In this document: one piece after another, positions 28,610 to 39,494 of the stretch
How the letters are laid out: each line of letters begins with the position of its first letter
Numbering within the stretch: position 1 is the first letter of the stretch
Notes under the pieces: generated by a model
What the model was told of the DNA's origin: nothing
Databases searched by the model: none
What the model saw: the letters and a program-made list of their open reading frames with translations, nothing else
NCBI GenBank assembly: GCA_035578175.1
Contig: JAQMRL010000021.1
Coordinates: 1,746,323-1,810,322, forward strand
Direction of reading: 5' to 3'
Origin: Catonia carolina
Taxonomy: Eukaryota > Arthropoda > Insecta > Hemiptera > Achilidae
Length of the DNA: 64,000 nucleotides
Program-made: the position numbers and the translations under genes

Positions 28610-29615
28610 GAACACAAAAGAATTACACTTTATTTAAAAAAAACATAATTTAGTTAAAAGTTCAAGAAATCAATTTTTATATTTTAAAACCAAAAACAAT
28701 AAATAAATTACGTAAAAAAACTTGATAAATTAAGAAACAAACAAATTAATTCTGTAAATAAAACAAAATATATTTCAATTAATTACAAAATAAAATACAA
28801 CATTTATTTTTAGCGGAAAATAATATATTAATTGAATTAAGTGACACAATAAATTAAAAAGTTAGATACGGTATTAAGTGATTAATTAAAATGTAAAATT
28901 TAATTATGTATCATTTGAGATAAGTTTTAATTTAGTTTAATTCAATTTAATTCGGTTATTTATTTTAGAAAACAATAATTATTACCCGACCATTACCTTA
29001 AGTTAGTTATTTTTAAAGAATACTTAGTAATATATCAAGAGCATCTTGTTAAGGTATCCCATTTTCTTCCATGTTTTGTTTTTACTGTCTTTCTCTTATT
29101 ATAATGTTTCTTTCTAATTTTTTTTTAAAAGTATTCAATGTTTAATGTAAAATAAAAGGGGACATCCAATTAAGTGGCTAGTACGTCTGGTGGCTTAGTT
29201 AATGACAGAATTAATCATTGCCTTCTGAATATCATTAAGTGATTCAGGTCTAGAGGTTTGTTATACCTTTAAGCTAATGCTTTTAATACCTCTTCCCTCG
29301 ACAACTATGTTGTTTTTAGTAGACACTGAATTTATTAAGTAGTAAGTTTAACAGAAAGTGTTTAAACGTGTGTTGTTTGTCTCGTATGGCGAGGGTTCAT
29401 ACATATATACATAGCACACGTTATATTTAAACTAACAATCTTTAAGGCACTAATTATTATTAAAGTTTAAATTTATACTTTTCAATCTTCAATGAAAAAA
29501 ACTTTGGAATGAATAAATTAGGAATATTAAATTAATTACATTCAGTTTATTGTCGTTAATTAACCTACATAAAAATAGTTCTGTTTCTTCTCATATTATC
29601 AATTTTTTTTTAAAA
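28610..29615. other. AT-rich stretch without recognisable gene
   Basis: No coding frames of interest. About 29545-29600 weakly resembles the SIN1 5' region (AAATAGTTCTGTTTCTTCTC). Confidence 0.3.
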
Positions 29616-29617
29616 TG

Positions 29618-29850
29618 TTATTTGTTATCGGGAACTGTACATTGTTGACAACTACCCAATTTGATCGCTGCTTTTTGCTGTATTTTTTGACGTAGATCAG
29701 ACATGAGTTTGAACAGGGACCCCAGTAGAGCTTTTTCATGGATGGATGTCAACTGGTCACCATACAAAGTCGTTTGCCCAACCGGGGTTACTTAACAAAT
29801 AATAGCGACTTTCTACCAGTTGACTGACTTGGCTGGCCCGAAGGTCATTA
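29618..29850 (+). repeat. Interspersed repeat E, copy 2
   Basis: Inverted relative to 4543-4768: CTACCCAATTTGATCGCTGC, GGTCACCATACAAAGTCGTT, TAATAGCGACTTTCTACCAG. Adjacent to the 3' border of a HEL copy. Confidence 0.6.
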
Positions 29851-29869
29851 TCAATATGACTTAAAAAAA

Positions 29870-30742
29870 TCTGGTGTGAAACACTCACACAATTTTCTCT
29901 TGCCAATGCAGATAATTAACAATAAACCTAACATTAGTAATGAAACATTAGAAATAAACGAAAAACTAACCTCAATAAACGTAACCTAATTTTAAATTGT
30001 GTTGATCAATTGATTCAGTTGAATTGATCAACCTAAATAAAAAACTAACCTCAATAGAAAGAACCTAATTTTAATCATGAGTAAATGGCGCAAAATGAAA
30101 ATCAACCTCAGTTTGGCTTAAAAATACAAAAAAATCACTATTTCACACAAATCTAGGCTCTGTAGAGAAAAATGCTTTAAATAAAAGTTGTAGAGCTTTT
30201 AATTTCCAAAAAATTTGATTATATAGCCTACACTTTTGTCGTAAAATGCATACTAAGGTCGAAATCTTAAAAAAAATTTTCACACGTTTTCGAGAGAAAA
30301 ATTCAGAAAATCGCTAATTACCGCTTAACTAAGCGGTATACAAAAATCTTTGAAATAAAAGTTGTACGATTTTAAATTCTCTACAAATTTTGTTATATAA
30401 ATTTCTGCGCTAAAATGCATGTTAAACCCGCAATCTTAAAAAAACATTTTTTTTACGTAAAAACCGCCTCTCGAAGAATTTCAGCAGTAATGGCGCCTAG
30501 CCTATCTTGTAGAGCATAAAAAATTTAGTAAACCAGGCAGTTTTAAAAAAAATTGTAGGACCAGTTTTTGAGAAAATAGCAAAAAAATGAAAAATTACAC
30601 GAATAAACTACTACTCCCTGTTGACCGATTTTGATGAAAATGTTCATGTCGGGTTCTCTAGTAGTACCTAACTTAAGTTTCAAGTTTCAACTTCGTACGA
30701 TGTTCCGTTCTTGAGATATTCTGTACACACACACACGCGCGC

Positions 30743-30774
<32 letters not shown>

Positions 30775-30904
30775 ATCGCTAAAAACATGTTTTTTTTTAT
30801 TCAGGGGGTCTGAAAACGTGTAGATCCGGTGAAAACTCGATTTCAAAAAATCGACATGAAAACAATACTTTCCTTCCTATATATTCATACAGGCAAGAGA
30901 AAGT
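29870..30904 (-). mobile_element. HEL element, full length with small internal duplication
   Basis: Contains a repeat of the AACTAACCTCAATA..ACCTAATTTTAA block (29966-30000 and 30040-30075) separated by TTGATCAATTGATTCAGTTG. (CG)n(CA)n tract about 30730-30770. Ends AGGCAAGAGAAAGT. Confidence 0.88.
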
Positions 30905-31463
30905 AATAAATAAAAAATAAATAACTGATGCGATTTTGTGGTGTTATAGCGTAGACTGCCCACCATTACGTGTACAATCGTTTAAGTTTAAATCCACGCT
31001 GTGGCATGAATATGGTTCCAGTTGGCGTGAGAACGTTGTTATTACATTTTGATGATGATTGTACCATTTTGATGATGATGATGATTATTATGATGATGAA
31101 GAAGAAAAGCTGTGGGCGCCGCATAACAATCATTAATAACTCAATTCTATTCTGTAGTTTTGTATGAAGCAAAAGAAATAAATATTAACAAAACAAAAAG
31201 AAAGAACGAAAGACGAGAGATGGTGGATTGAAGAGAATCACTGTGTTATATAAGGATAATCCATTCGACTATTATTATGACATTACTAAACATAAATTAT
31301 TGTATCACTGGTGGAAGTTTATTTCAAACCCCAACATTTACCCTAATTTCATGTAATTGATCAATTCAACCACCTACGTATACTGTGGAAAATTTGAACT
31401 GGCACAACTCTTGCTCTACGTGTACACACAGTTCCGCATAAATTATATCCATAATCTAATAAC
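30905..31463. other. No recognisable gene; GAT/ATG simple repeat
   Basis: GATGATGATGATTATTATGATGATGAAGAAG (31071-31101, given in outline) produces chance open frames on both strands. Nothing else recognised. Confidence 0.3.
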
Positions 31464-31628
31464 GGGTGATTCAAAAAGAGCGCCGGTTTTTAAACGGCTG
31501 GTAAATTTTTGTTTATCGGTTGGCAACATTGTTAGACCTCATTTCTAATTCGGAGAACATTCCGATTGACGATTCAGTTGTAGTTTCTCTTGTTCGCAGT
31601 GTAGTACTCTCGCAGTCTGTGTCTAACC

Positions 31629-31996
31629 ATGGAGAAGTTTACTATTGCACAACGAGTGTTAATCATCAAAACATTTTACCAGAGTGGAGAGAGTTATGCG
31701 GCTACTGTCAGGCGACTTCGCGGTACTCTAGGACGTAATGAAGCACCGAATGAATCAACAGTTCGCAAGCTCATGAAAAAGTTTTTTGAGACGGGTTCAA
31801 CAATCGACCTTAAAAGTTCTGGACGTCGTCGTTCTGGGCGAACTGAGCAGAACGTTGCGTTGGTTCGTGACAGTGTGGCTGTTAGCCCAGCAAAATCAAT
31901 ACGTCGCCGTTCTCAACAATTGGGTTTACGATGTTCTTCTGTACGGAGAATTCTTCGGTACGATCTCCAATATCACCCGTATAAAATTCAGTTTCT
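31629..31996 (+). pseudogene. DD41D transposase N-terminal domain
   Basis: MEKFTIAQRVLIIKTFYQSG (HTH 1), NESTVRKLMKKFFETGSTID linker, then SIRRRSQQLGLRCSSVRRIL (HTH 2) and LQYHPYKIQ, the usual boundary to the catalytic domain. The open frame then runs into the deletion joint, where the frame is wrong. Confidence 0.88.
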
Positions 31997-31999
31997 GCA

Positions 32000-32308
32000 C
32001 GAGAAACAATGTTGTTGCTCCGTGAACGGTTCCAGGATCGCATCATTTCTCGTAATTCCGACCATCAATGGCCACCAAGGTCGTGTGACTTGACGCCTTG
32101 TGACTTTCATCTTTGGGGTCATCTGAAGTCATTGGTGTATGCCAATAAACCCCGAAACATCAATGACTTGAAGGAGAAAATTCGACGGGTTATCGGGCAA
32201 ATGGAAGTCGAAACTTGTCGTGCAGTAATATCCAATTTCATGGACAGAGTTGATGCGTGCCAGCGCAGTAGAGGAGGACACATGCATGACGTCATTTTTC
32301 ATACATGA
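32000..32308 (+). pseudogene. DD41D transposase C-terminal fragment
   Basis: RETMLLLRERFQDRIISRNS, SDHQWPPRSCDLTPCDFHLW (third catalytic Asp), KSLVYANKPRNINDLKEKI, ending RSRGGHMHDVIFHT. The first two catalytic Asp residues are deleted. Confidence 0.88.
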
Positions 32309-32635
32309 AATCGGAAGGTAAGATGAACTTGTTGATGTATTTATTTTCAGTTTTTCAATAAAATAAATCTCTTAATTTGATATATCAAAACCGGCGCTCT
32401 TTTTGAATCACCCTTTATTTCAACAAGGTCTACAAATTTTAATGTACGCAAATGCCTACAAACTTATTTCAATGTACAAACATACAAATAGTTATTTCAT
32501 TTTAAAATAAAAATTTAATTTGTCCCAGTAAAAATTTAAATTATAAATTACACGAACTAAACTGCAAAAACTTACTAAACTATACTCTACAGACGCCCGC
32601 AACGGCTAAACAAATTCGTCTGAAAATTTTATAAT

Positions 32636-32958
32636 TTTTTTTTTGAATCCCTAACGTGTGTACGTTGCAATCTGTTCAATTCAGAACAATAAGCAACCCC
32701 ATGACCCAATGAGAATGATGTGTATGACATGTAAATGAGGTGTAGTCTTTCACAGACTCAGGCCGACCATTCCTGAGAGAGCATGGTTAACTGAACCCCA
32801 ACCATCAAAGTACACCGGTACCCACTGTCTAGCATTCAAATCCGTGTAAAAGTAACTACCTTTACTAGGATTTGAACCAGGAACCTTCGTCTCCAAAAAT
32901 CAGTTGTTAAACAGCAGATTTCGGCAACGACTTTACCTCTAGACCAACCCGGTGGGTC
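32636..32958 (-). repeat. SIN2 tRNA-headed SINE, full length, 11-bp TSD
   Basis: AATTTTATAAT at 32625-32635 and 32959-32969. The head (reverse) begins GACCCACCGGGTTGGTC with A-box region TGGTCTAGAGGTAAAGTC and B box GGTTCAAATCC. The tail is a T-run here (A-run on the element strand). It preserves the empty site of MITE-H at 32857-32858. Confidence 0.9.
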
Positions 32959-33015
32959 AATTTTATAATGAACAGAAAATCTTATATGAAAACAAATAAG
33001 TCACATCAATATGTC

Positions 33016-33162
33016 TGATTTTTTTTTTTTTTGGTTTAACGTCCGACTGTTCTGCAATCACTGCTAATGCAGACGGTGAAGGATGAAATGATTCTGTAAT
33101 GTATGAAAATATGCCGTGCCTGAATGGGATTCGAACCCAAGACCGCATGATGAGAGGCGAGC
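33016..33162 (-). repeat. SIN3 tRNA-headed SINE, head truncated
   Basis: Tail with T-run and GTTTAACGTCCGACTGTTC, body ATGCAGACGGTGAAGGATGA, head with reverse B box GGGATTCGAACCC, cut at GAGGCGAGC before the A box. Promoter therefore incomplete. Confidence 0.8.
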
Positions 33163-33467
33163 TAGTTTTGAGGTTAAGTATTTTAACAAGCGGAAAGTAA
33201 GGCTTAATGTCTGGATTAGTCGTGTAATTAAGCTATAGGCAGTAATTACAGGTCACATTTATTTCTTATAAGGTTTATGAAGAAAACATTTTCTCGGAAT
33301 AAACCACAGCTTACAAAATGTATGTAGAAACTGCACGGTAGTGAAATGTACGAGTAGTGTCTCACTGTTGAGGTTGGCAGCACTGCAAATTTTCTTCCTC
33401 ACAGCCCATACATACGCAAAAGGCAATCTCGTGACTTCAGTATCTATAATTTAATGTGATTTAAATA

Positions 33468-34233
33468 CAGGGTCCGGCAGAATAATCTGACGATTTTGGA
33501 GGGTCAATAAAAAAAAGCACGATCATAGTACAACAAAGTTTAATGGGTCAAATGAAAATTCAAATTATACAATTTTACTTACAGCGTTTCAATAGTTCAC
33601 TTGAATATTTCATTTGAAAAATTATGTCATCCAAATTTGTCCCATTGTTCCTCACGCACTCATTCAACCTTACAAATTTTCGAGAATTAGCTCACATGCT
33701 GTTTTGCGAGACGCGTTGTCATTTTCAGTAAGTTGTTGCACGAACATCATCTTGTACGAATGGAACTGAAGGTCTTCATGAAGGATTCTTCTCACACTTC
33801 GGTCAGACGTTCTTATTGCGGCAGCATGCTTCACTATGGAACGCCGTGGAGACTGCGACACAGATAATCTTACAGCCTCAATGTTTTCAGGAGTTCTCAC
33901 ACAACACTTTCGTCCTGTTGGTTTCAGTTTCAAAGCAGACAATGTTAAACGAAAGTTTTTCTGCCACAGCAATATCGTATTCCTACTTGGAACAGACGCG
34001 TTTCGGTTTAAATTAAAAATGTCTACGAAATAAAAGCTGCGTAGCAATAACAGAATCATTGTTTTTGAAATACGCTTTAATCACAAAAGCACGGTGCTCA
34101 CACGATCAACTCATGATGGCAGCTAAAATGGTAGTATTAGCGCTACCCCATAACAACTGTACCAACTTCCTATTCACAGTGTTGCCAACATACCGATGAA
34201 TACAAAATCGTCAGATTAATCTGCCGGACCCTG
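33468..34233 (-). mobile_element. Tc1/mariner-superfamily element, 766 bp, TA duplication
   Basis: TIRs of about 30 bp start CAGGGTCCGGCAGAATAATC and end GATTAATCTGCCGGACCCTG, one mismatch. TA at 33466-33467 and 34234-34235; empty site at 2037-2038. Carries an N-terminal transposase fragment only. A related fragment with catalytic sequence is at 39.5 kb. Confidence 0.9.
33670..34059 (-). pseudogene. Transposase N-terminal fragment (two HTH motifs)
   Basis: VDIFNLNRNASVPSRNTILL (HTH 1), WQKNFRLTLSALKLKPTGRK, RTPENIEAVRLSVSQSPRRS, then IVKHAAAIRTSDRSVRRILH (HTH 2), DLQFHSYKMMFVQQL and a final ENDNASRKTACELILENL. After HTH 2, 'L.FH.YK....QQL' marks the junction to the DDE domain, which is deleted. 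DUF4817-like architecture. Confidence 0.75.
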
Positions 34234-34299
34234 TATATTGTACTTTCATATAAATGTCACATCAGTTAAACAGAATAATGTGACAACGTAGCAAAATTA

Positions 34300-34970
34300 A
34301 ATTTTCTTTATACAAAAGATGTAGAATAGAAAACATCTAGATGTAGGCTACACATCTATATATTTTAATCAGATAAAAAAGTTGGCGGAGAAGATTTGGA
34401 GGACAAAGTAGCAATCAATTAAGTAAAACCGTTATTATAAAGCAACAAAGTAGATAGACTAAAAAGACAAAAGGACAAGTTAAAAAAATAAAACCAAAAA
34501 CTTTCACTAACAAAATCTAAATGTTTCTTTCACAATATATTATTATATTCAGTGTTTTGTGGTTAACAAAACAGGCGTAGAACTTAGAAATAAATAATAA
34601 AAAAACAAAACGTAACAATAAAAAAATATATATATAAAGAACAATGTGGAACAATGGGTATATCAACAGCAGCCGGACCAGAAATACAGTCCAAGTGTTC
34701 GAAACGATCCGAGGAGAACAAGAGGACCGAACCGACACGAAACAGCACAAACTCAGTACTACTACAGTAAAATATGCAACAAAAGTACGTATGGTTATTT
34801 TATCAACACAAGTTTATCTCGCTTCAAGAAAGGAAAGATTGTTTCACATTCATGAAGAAACGTCTACATTTTCTTGTGAGTAACACACGTACAAATATAT
34901 TATACATCTAAACGTATTTACTATAAAAAAAGATGCTGTCCGATATCAGCTCAATCCATCCTAGACCTAA
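34300..34970. other. No recognisable feature
   Basis: Overlapping frames of 60-80 codons at 34644-34883 have no known motif and lie in ordinary AT-rich DNA. Confidence 0.3.
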
Positions 34971-34973
34971 AAA

Positions 34974-36308
34974 TCTGGTGTGAAACACTCACACAACTTT
35001 CTCTTGCCAATGCAAATAATTAACATTACACCCCAACATTAGTAATAAAACATTAGAAATAAACAAAAAACTAACCTTAAAAAACATAACCTTATTTTAA
35101 TCATGAGTGAAAGACGGAAAATGAAAATCGACCTGTTTGGCTTAAAAATACGGAAAATCACTTTTTCACGCTAAAATAGGCTCTCTAGAGAAAAATGCTT
35201 CGAATAAAAGTCGTAGATCATTTAATTTCCTATAAATTTAATTATATACACTTTTGTTGTAAAGTGCATACTAAGGCCGAAATTTAAAAAAAATCGATTT
35301 CTCATACGTTTTCGTAAGAAAGAAAAACAAAATCGCTAATTACCGCTAAACTAAGAGTTATAAAAAAAAAGTTTGATATAAAAAGTGTAGGATTTTAAAT
35401 TCCCTACATTTTTTATTATATAAATTTTTGCGCTAAAATGCATATTAAAGCCGTAATCTTAAAACAACAATTTCTTTAAGTGAAAACAGCCTCACCAAGA
35501 ATTTCAGCAAACATGCCGCCTAGCCTATCTTGTAGAGCATAAAAATTAAGTAAACCAGCCGATTTTTAAAAAAAAATGGTCTTTGGACCAGTTTTTGAGA
35601 AAATCGCAAAAAAGTAAAACAATTACACGAATAAACTACTACTTCCGGTTGACCGACTTTAATGAAAATGTTCGTGTCGTGTTTGGTAGTGGTATGTAAC
35701 TGAAGTTTCAAGTTCGTACGATGTCCCGTTCTTGAGATATTTTGTATACACACACACACACACACACCCACAGACCAATCGCTAAAAACATGTTTTTTTG
35801 GGTTCAGGGAGTCTGAAAACGTGTAGATCCGGTGAAAACTCGATTTCGAAAAATCGACATGAAAACAATACATTCCTTCCTATATATTCATATAGTCAAG
35901 AGAACTGCCCATAACAGACAGGTGGAGTGTCAAATTATTTACACTCAATCTGTTCGTTGCAGGGCTAAAATAAATAGTTCTGTTTCTTATCATATGGTCA
36001 GCCAATTAAATGACTGAATCATCTAAGAACAGAAGAGGTAGAGGTGTAAAAGACAATAATCAGAGTTATCTCCTCTGAAAGTAATGAATTTCATTGTACA
36101 GCCAGACCCTGTGGTGAAGGAAGTGAAGGTGTCATTTACAGAGTGGAAAATGTGCTTTTCAGAGGGCCCGGCATGCTGATAAGCGTATTTTTCCACTCAG
36201 TGAGGAAGGCAATGGTAAACCACCTCACTCCTCGTTTTACTTAGTAAAACCTCTAGAGGTTCAAACCAGCCTTTTGGCTGTTGACCTAAACAACAGTCAA
36301 GAGAAAGT
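34974..36308 (-). mobile_element. HEL element, full length, with SIN1 inserted in its 5' end
   Basis: From TCTGGTGTGAAACACTCACAC to AGTCAAGAGAAAGT. SIN1 (35905-36294) is inserted within the subterminal repeat, duplicating AGTCAAGAGAA. HEL therefore predates this SIN1 insertion. Confidence 0.9.
35905..36294 (+). repeat. SIN1 retroposon, full length, 11-bp TSD inside HEL
   Basis: AGTCAAGAGAA at 35894-35904 and 36295-36305. Start CTGCCCATAACAGACAGG, tail CAGCC-TTTT-GGCTG then TTGACCTAAACAAC. Confidence 0.92.
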
Positions 36309-36800
36309 AAAAAAGAAATAAAAACTTAATTGGAATAAATTGACTAATTACAGTTCAGTAAGTTAATAATGTTAATAAAACGACAAATATAATTTAAGCA
36401 AAAAATTAATCACTTTATAAAAGGACAATGTAATAATTTATTTAGTTAATTCGGTAAGGGTTAAAAGATTAACCTAATAGAAGCAGAGTAAAAGAAAGAC
36501 AAAAGTGAAAGTCGACTTACTTAACTATAACTCATATTGTTTATACGAACAGTAATTTAAAACACCGGAACTAAGTAATTACTCACAGTAATCTAAAAAC
36601 ATAATTACGGTACAAATTTATGGATCAATGTTATATATACAATATTATTACATTAGTCAAACACGCAATTCTTTGACTGTACATTAATAAAAATGTCTTT
36701 ACTTAACACGCATGTAACCCGGTTTAAAGTTGTTTTATTCTTTTAACAAATCTATGACAATACCAATAATTTGTCTAGTAAGTTATAAAATATCAGAAAA
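36309..36800. other. No recognisable feature
   Basis: AT-rich, no terminal repeats or motifs recognised. Confidence 0.3.
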
Positions 36801-36801
36801 A

Positions 36802-36958
36802 TAATGTGGTGTCATAAATTCACACGATTTTCTCTTGACAATGTTAATCATTAACCATATAACCAATGTTTAATCATGAGTAAAATACACAAAATCAAAA
36901 TCAACCTCTGTTCGACTTTAAAAATACGGTAAATCACTAATTAAGGCTAAACTAGACT
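36802..36958 (-). mobile_element. Diverged HEL 3' end (second subfamily)
   Basis: GTGGTGTCATAAATTCACAC then TTTTCTCTTGACAATG and a shortened version of the following 120 bp. It lies directly against the next HEL copy in the same orientation, and the pair is partly repeated at 38632. Confidence 0.65.
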
Positions 36959-36965
36959 CTAAAAA

Positions 36966-37768
36966 TTTGGTGTGAAACACTCGCACAACTTTCTCTTGCC
37001 AATGAAAATAATTAACAATAAACCTAACATTAGAAATAAACAAAAAACTAACCTCTAAAAACATAACCTTATTTTAATCATGAGTGAAAGACGCAAAACT
37101 AAAATCAACCTTACTTCGGCTTAAAAATACGGAAATCACTCTTTCACACTAAACTAGGCACTGTACAAAAAATGCTCTAAATAAACGTTGTAGATCTTTT
37201 AATTTCCTATAAATTTTATTATATAGCCAACACTTTTGTCGTAAAATATATAATAAGGCCGAAATCTTAAAAAATAGAATTTTCACACGTTTTCGTGAGA
37301 AAAAAAAATAAAAGTGTTCGTGAAAGTGTGGGGTCTGTGTTTTTGTTTTTTTTGTAATTGGTAATTACCGCTAAACTAAGCGTTATACAAAAAAATTATT
37401 GAAATAAAAGTTGTACGATTTTAAATTCTCTACAACTTTTATTATATAAATTTCTGCGCTTAAATGCATATTAAAGCCGCGATCTTGAAAAAACAATTGT
37501 TTTACGTGAAAACAGCCTCACCAAGAATTTCAGCAAATATGGCACCCACCGTATCTTGTAGAGCATAAAATTAAGTAAACCAGGCAATTTTAAAGAAAAT
37601 CGTAGGACCAGTTTTTGAGAAAATCGCTAAAAAGTGAAAAATTATACGAATAAACTGCTAATTCCGGTTGCCCGATTTTAATGAAAATGTTCGTGTCGGG
37701 TCCGGTAGTGGTATGTAACTTAAGTTTTAAGTTTCAAGTTTGTACGAGGGTCCGTTCTAGATATATTA
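36966..37768 (-). mobile_element. HEL element lacking its 5' end
   Basis: TTGGTGTGAAACACTCGCAC through GTCCGTTCTAGATATATT. It includes an AAAAGTGTTCGTGAAAGTG insertion at about 37311. It ends against a tRNA-headed SINE piece, before the microsatellite. Confidence 0.85.
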
Positions 37769-37910
37769 CAAGCGAAATGTCTCGGGTTCGATTCCCGGCT
37801 AGGGTCTGGAAATTTTAACACGTTAAAACCACCGTTAATGTACCAAAACCGACAGTAGTTGCTAATGACCAAGCTGTCGATGCGACTTTAAATAAACTAA
37901 AACAAAATTA
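37769..37910 (+). repeat. SIN5 tRNA-headed SINE, 5'-truncated
   Basis: CGGGTTCGATTCCCGG (B box), then CTAGGGTCTGGAAATTTTAA and GATGCGACTTTAAATAAA at the end. The A box is missing. A second copy is at 58255. Confidence 0.7.
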
Positions 37911-37970
37911 CTTTGAATATTTTTAGTGTTACAACGATTTCCTTTTTTAAAAAACACAATAAAAATTAAT

Positions 37971-38358
37971 GTTGTTTAGGTCAACAGCCGAAAGGCTGGT
38001 TTGAACCTGTAGAGGTTTTACTAAGTAAAACGAGGAGTGAGGTGGTTTACCATTGCCTTCCTCACTGAGTGGAAAAGTACGCTTAACAGCATGCCGGGCC
38101 CTCTGGAAAGCACATATTTTCCATTCTGCAAATGACACCTTCACTTCATTCACCACAGGGTCTGGCTGTATAGTGAAATTCATTACTTTCAGAGAAGATA
38201 ACTCTGACTAGTGTCTTTTACACCTCTACCTCTTCTGTTCTTAAATGATTCAGTCATTTAATTGGCTGACCATGTGATAAGAAACAGAACTATTTATTTT
38301 AGCCCTGCAACAAACAGATTGAGTGTAAATAATTTGACACTCCACCTGTTATGGGCAG
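37971..38358 (-). repeat. SIN1 retroposon, full length, 10-bp TSD
   Basis: AAAAATTAAT at 37961-37970 and 38359-38368. The 5' end has lost four bases in the ACCTGTCTGTTATGG block (ACCTGTTATGG). The tail has only GTTGTTTAGG. Confidence 0.9.
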
Positions 38359-38631
38359 AAAAATTAATATTTAACAGGAAATTTTATTTTTCTGTAACGT
38401 TGAAATTTTGTTCGACAATGGCAGGCTTACCCCTCCAAGTTTTCGAAATAATGATTGGCACTTTTTGTACACCCTTATTTAAATTAAATGGTACTTAATA
38501 TCAAACTTTTAAATATTATTTCAGAACTCGTCGTCGTCGTCTTCATGGATTAGGCTGTGCGTTAGCCTGTTCCGGCGTCCATCTCTTCCTCGGTCTACCA
38601 ATACATCTTTTACCTGTCGGATTATTTCAGT

Positions 38632-38875
38632 GTTAATCATTAACCATATAACCAATGTTTAATCATGAGTAAAATACACAAAATCAAAATCAACCTCTGT
38701 TCGACTTAAAAATACGGTAAATCTCTAATTAAGGCTAAACTAGACTCTAAAAATTTGGTGTGAAACACTCGCACAACTTTCTCTTGCCAATGAAAATAAT
38801 TAACAATAAACCTAACATTAGTAATAAAACATTAGATATAAACAAAAAACTAACCTCTAAAAACATAACCTTTTC
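38632..38875 (-). mobile_element. HEL 3'-end pair, duplicate of 36841-37075
   Basis: Nearly identical to 36841-37075 across the junction of two HEL copies (..AGACTCTAAAAATTTGGTGTG..), so it copies an already joined structure. Breaks at CATAACCTTTTCAGAACTG. Confidence 0.8.
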
Positions 38876-38892
38876 AGAACTGAAAGGTTTAA

Positions 38893-39060
38893 ATTCAAAG
38901 TTCTAACTTCATACGATTTCCCCTTCTTGACCTTATTTATTTACAAACAGACCAATCGCTAAAAACAATATTTTTTCGTTCAGAGAGCCTGAATAAGTGT
39001 ATTACGGTGAAAAATTTACATTAAAACAATACTTTCCTTCCGTATATAGTATTTATATCA
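38893..39060 (-). mobile_element. HEL 5' fragment, diverged
   Basis: AGACCAATCGCTAAAAACA, GAGCCTGAATAAGTGTATT, AAAACAATACTTTCCTTCC; subterminal repeat lost. Confidence 0.7.
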
Positions 39061-39140
39061 AGGGCATCAGAAAATTAAAATATATCGATGAAAGAAATTA
39101 AACACATGTTATAAGAATATTCATAATTAAACAAAAAAAA

Positions 39141-39492
39141 TCTGGTGTGAAACACTCACACAACTTTCTCTTGCCAATGCAAATAATTAATAATAAACCT
39201 AACATTATTAATAAAATATTAGAAATAAACAAAAACTAACCTCAAAAACATAACCTTATTTTAATCACGAGTGAATGACGCAAAATGATAAACGAACTCA
39301 GTTTGGCTTAAAAATACGGAAAATCACGCTTTCACGCTAAACTAGGCTCTGTAGAGAAAAATGCTCTAAACAAAAGTTGTAGATCTTTTAATTTTCTATA
39401 ACTTTTATTATATACACTTTTGTCGTAAAATGCATACTAAGACCGAAATGTTAAAAAAATCGATTTTTCTCACGTTTTCGTGAGAAAAATCA
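39141..39492 (-). mobile_element. HEL element, 3' third
   Basis: TCTGGTGTGAAACACTCACAC to TTTTCGTGAGAAAAATCAAT, then cut by a transposase-bearing sequence. Confidence 0.85.
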
Positions 39493-39494
39493 AT

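Larger units (their letters stand above)
31464..32413 (+). mobile_element. DD41D mariner-like element copy 2, internally deleted
   Basis: 950 bp, same 27-bp TIRs as copy 1 (GGGTGATTCAAAAAGAGCG at each end). Opposite strand to copy 1. It retains more of the N-terminal domain but lost a different internal segment. Confidence 0.88.
33213..34295 (+). repeat. Interspersed repeat G, interrupted by a TA transposon
   Basis: Left part 33213-33465, right part from 34236 (TATTGTACTTTCATATAAAT, GTCACATCAGTTAAACAGAA). Removing 33468-34233 and one TA restores the sequence seen at 1783-2108. Confidence 0.8.

Noticed and set aside
31060..31110. Acidic coding repeat (GAT/GAA)n
   Set aside because: Simple repeat with frames on both strands; no flanking coding evidence.
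34644..34883. 79-codon frame with overlapping 69-codon frame
   Set aside because: No recognisable domain, no repeat support, two overlapping phases.
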